From Parvibaculaceae bacterium (GTDB lineage Bacteria; Pseudomonadota; Alphaproteobacteria; Parvibaculales; Parvibaculaceae): a stretch of DNA of 64,000 nucleotides. This document shows, one piece after another, positions 62,954-64,000 of this stretch (positions are counted from its first letter, which is position 1; every line of letters begins with the position of its first letter). Where the stretch lies: the NCBI GenBank assembly GCA_028283765.1, contig JAPWJY010000008.1:1059001-1123000 (forward strand). The letters are read 5' to 3'. Under the pieces are notes generated by a model. The model ran no database searches, was not told where the DNA came from, and saw only the letters and a list, made by a program, of their open reading frames with translations. The position numbers and the translations under genes were made by a program.

Positions 62954-63055
62954 TTTTCGCTTTATTTTGAGCGCGCCAACTTATCCCCACTTGTCGAGCG
63001 CGCGGACGATCCCATTTCTTCTCCATATCCAGAAATGTATCTGAACGGACGAAAC

Positions 63056-63079
63056 GGAATTATTTTCAAGAATAATTCC
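63056..63079. promoter_or_regulatory. Inverted repeat at the phage/GTA-like cluster start
   Basis: Perfect 9-base arms GGAATTATT (63056-63064) and AATAATTCC (63071-63079) around TTCAAG, ending two bases before the first candidate start of the small-terminase-like gene. The position suits an operator or a leader hairpin. Confidence 0.5.
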
Positions 63080-63081
63080 GT

Positions 63082-63600
63082 ATGCGTCTTGATGGAGCGA
63101 GCGGTCGAGCCCATCTCATGGTCCATATCCAGAATTGCGCAGAAACGGCCGACTGGTCCCGCATCGAGCGGGACTATGTGGCCGGTGTCCGTCCCGTCAT
63201 CGAAATCGCGAACGAGGCGGGGATGCCCGTGGGCGTGCTCGTGCGCGAAGTACGCCGTCGCGGCTGGCCGCTCAGGACCGGCAAGAAGAAAGCCGGATCG
63301 CGCCATGGCCTTGCCGCCCGGCTGAAAAAGCTGATCGAGGCGGAAATAGAAGACATAGAGGGACAGGAGCTGGGCGAGCGCAACGCGGCTGATCGCGAGC
63401 GCGACGCCCGCCGCCTGTCCTCGTTGCTGGGTTCGCTCGGCAAGCTTTTCGAGATCGAGCGCGACCAGTCAAAGGGGAAAAAGACCCCGGTCAGGAAGGG
63501 GGAAGGCGATGCTTTCATCCAGGAGCTTGAACGCCGCCTCGCTCGCATCGCAGCCGCCGGACATCCGGCTGAAATTCCTGAAGAGCCTCAACCCGCGTGA
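63082..63600 (+). CDS. Putative small terminase (GTA g1-like)
   Basis: A 172-residue protein. The N-terminal half (DWSRIERDYVAGVRPVIEIA, PVGVLVREVRRRGWPLR) looks like a helix-turn-helix; the rest is charged and helical (RLKKLIEAEIEDIEGQELGE, EIERDQSKGKKTPVRKGE). The large terminase gene starts inside its last 92 bases, so the two are tightly coupled. This order fits the first genes of a GTA or prophage packaging module. The start could be 63082 or 63118; neither has a strong ribosome-binding site. Confidence 0.6.
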   Translation: MRLDGASGRAHLMVHIQNCAETADWSRIERDYVAGVRPVIEIANEAGMPVGVLVREVRRRGWPLRTGKKKAGSRHGLAARLKKLIEAEIEDIEGQELGERNAADRERDARRLSSLLGSLGKLFEIERDQSKGKKTPVRKGEGDAFIQELERRLARIAAAGHPAEIPEEPQPA

Positions 63601-64000
63601 AGCGGAACGATTGACCGGCCACTGGCCGTTCTGGGCGCGCACCGACCAGTTGCCGCCCGAAGGCGACTGGACGACATGGCTGGTGCTGGGGGGACGGGGT
63701 GCAGGCAAAACCCGCACAGGCGCCGAATGGGTGCGCGAGGAAGTGACGCGCGGCCGGGCCGGGCGGATCGCGCTCATCGGCGAAACCTATAATGACGTGC
63801 GCGAGGTGATGATCGAGGGGCCTTCGGGCCTGCGCTCGCTCAGCATGGGCGACGAGCGGCCGCGCTATGAAGCGACAAGGCGGCGTCTGCTCTGGCCCAA
63901 CGGCGCGGTGGCGCAGGCCTTTTCGGCGACGGAACCAGACGGGCTGCGCGGTCCGCAGTTCGATGCGGCCTGGACCGATGAACTGGCCAAGTGGCGCTAT
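63509..64000 (+). CDS. Large terminase subunit, 5' part
   Basis: The first 164 residues of a packaging ATPase/nuclease; the window ends inside the gene. Walker A is LVLGGRGAGKTRTGAEWV and the Walker B/catalytic Glu region is QFDAAWTDELAKW. The start MLSSRSLNAASLA has AAGGGGGAAGG upstream. The overall pattern (WPFWARTDQLPPEGDWTTWL, RIALIGETYNDVREVMIEGP) is that of terminases in GTA clusters and lambdoid-like prophages of alphaproteobacteria. It overlaps the small-terminase-like gene by 92 bases in another frame. Confidence 0.88.
   Translation, partial: MLSSRSLNAASLASQPPDIRLKFLKSLNPREAERLTGHWPFWARTDQLPPEGDWTTWLVLGGRGAGKTRTGAEWVREEVTRGRAGRIALIGETYNDVREVMIEGPSGLRSLSMGDERPRYEATRRRLLWPNGAVAQAFSATEPDGLRGPQFDAAWTDELAKWRY

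Noticed and set aside
62981-62989. TTATCCCCA near the GTA-like cluster and TTATCCCC at 43635-43642
   Set aside because: One mismatch from a DnaA box is too common by chance to call an origin or a DnaA site; noted only as context for the DnaA-helix protein.
63022-63134. 13-base direct repeat TCCATATCCAGAA at 63022 and 63122, exactly 100 bases apart
   Set aside because: Only two copies and no mobile-element boundary; could be chance or a minor duplication.

Overview
This is a 64-kb stretch of high-GC chromosome from an alphaproteobacterium. Lineage evidence: a MucR/Ros zinc-finger regulator, DUF1491, DUF2849, DUF6456, DUF1285 and DUF1003 proteins, an alphaproteobacterial-type SerC, a phasin, a DUF934 plus one-piece sulfite reductase locus, and a cluster at the right edge that looks like the start of a gene transfer agent (GTA) or prophage. 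The many acyl-CoA and oxygenase genes resemble lipid-degrading groups such as Parvibaculales, Sphingomonadales or Rhizobiales relatives, but no 16S or tRNA gene is present, so the genus is not called.

Layout. 1-4.5 kb: serine synthesis (serC end, serA) and purA, with clear terminators. 4.5-6.3 kb: a DUF1007/NicO metal-efflux pair whose NicO gene has a frameshift. 6.3-18.2 kb: lipid-type metabolism (paired acyl-CoA dehydrogenases, 2-hydroxyacid dehydrogenase, acyl-CoA synthetase, SDR, amidase, hydrolase) and a frameshifted diiron ferritin-like oxygenase gene. 19-26 kb: a MoxR/DUF58/BatA-like/DUF4159 cluster. 26-28.6 kb: DUF1285, a Nudix CoA pyrophosphatase and CCA-adding enzyme. 28.6-37 kb: two beta-lactamase-fold hydrolases, an S9 peptidase, MsrB, MaoC, a second acyl-CoA synthetase and a crotonase. 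37-42 kb: DUF488, two divergent citrate-synthase-family genes (one fused to a DNA-binding domain, with an inverted-repeat operator between them), and a Rieske oxygenase/lipoprotein/Rap1a-like operon. 42-49 kb: mucR behind an AT-rich island, a DnaA-helix protein coupled to DUF6456, SufE, a lipoprotein, DUF1491 and a diguanylate cyclase. 49-56 kb: RF3, phasin, D-amino-acid dehydrogenase and the sulfite reductase locus. 56-60 kb: an ABC importer and a DUF1254/DUF1214 pair. 60-64 kb: a beheaded methyltransferase, an ABC-F ATPase, a YcgN-type protein, then a terminase region running off the end.

The most unusual points are: the HTH-citrate synthase with its TTGATT/AATCAA operator; an identical TGACG-N4-CGTCA palindrome in two distant divergent promoters of lipid-type genes; the Rieske/lipoprotein/Rap1a operon; a 15-base element repeated upstream of two unrelated genes; and three damaged genes (two frameshifts, one lost 5' end). 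I saw no tRNA, rRNA, CRISPR array, insertion sequence or transposase.
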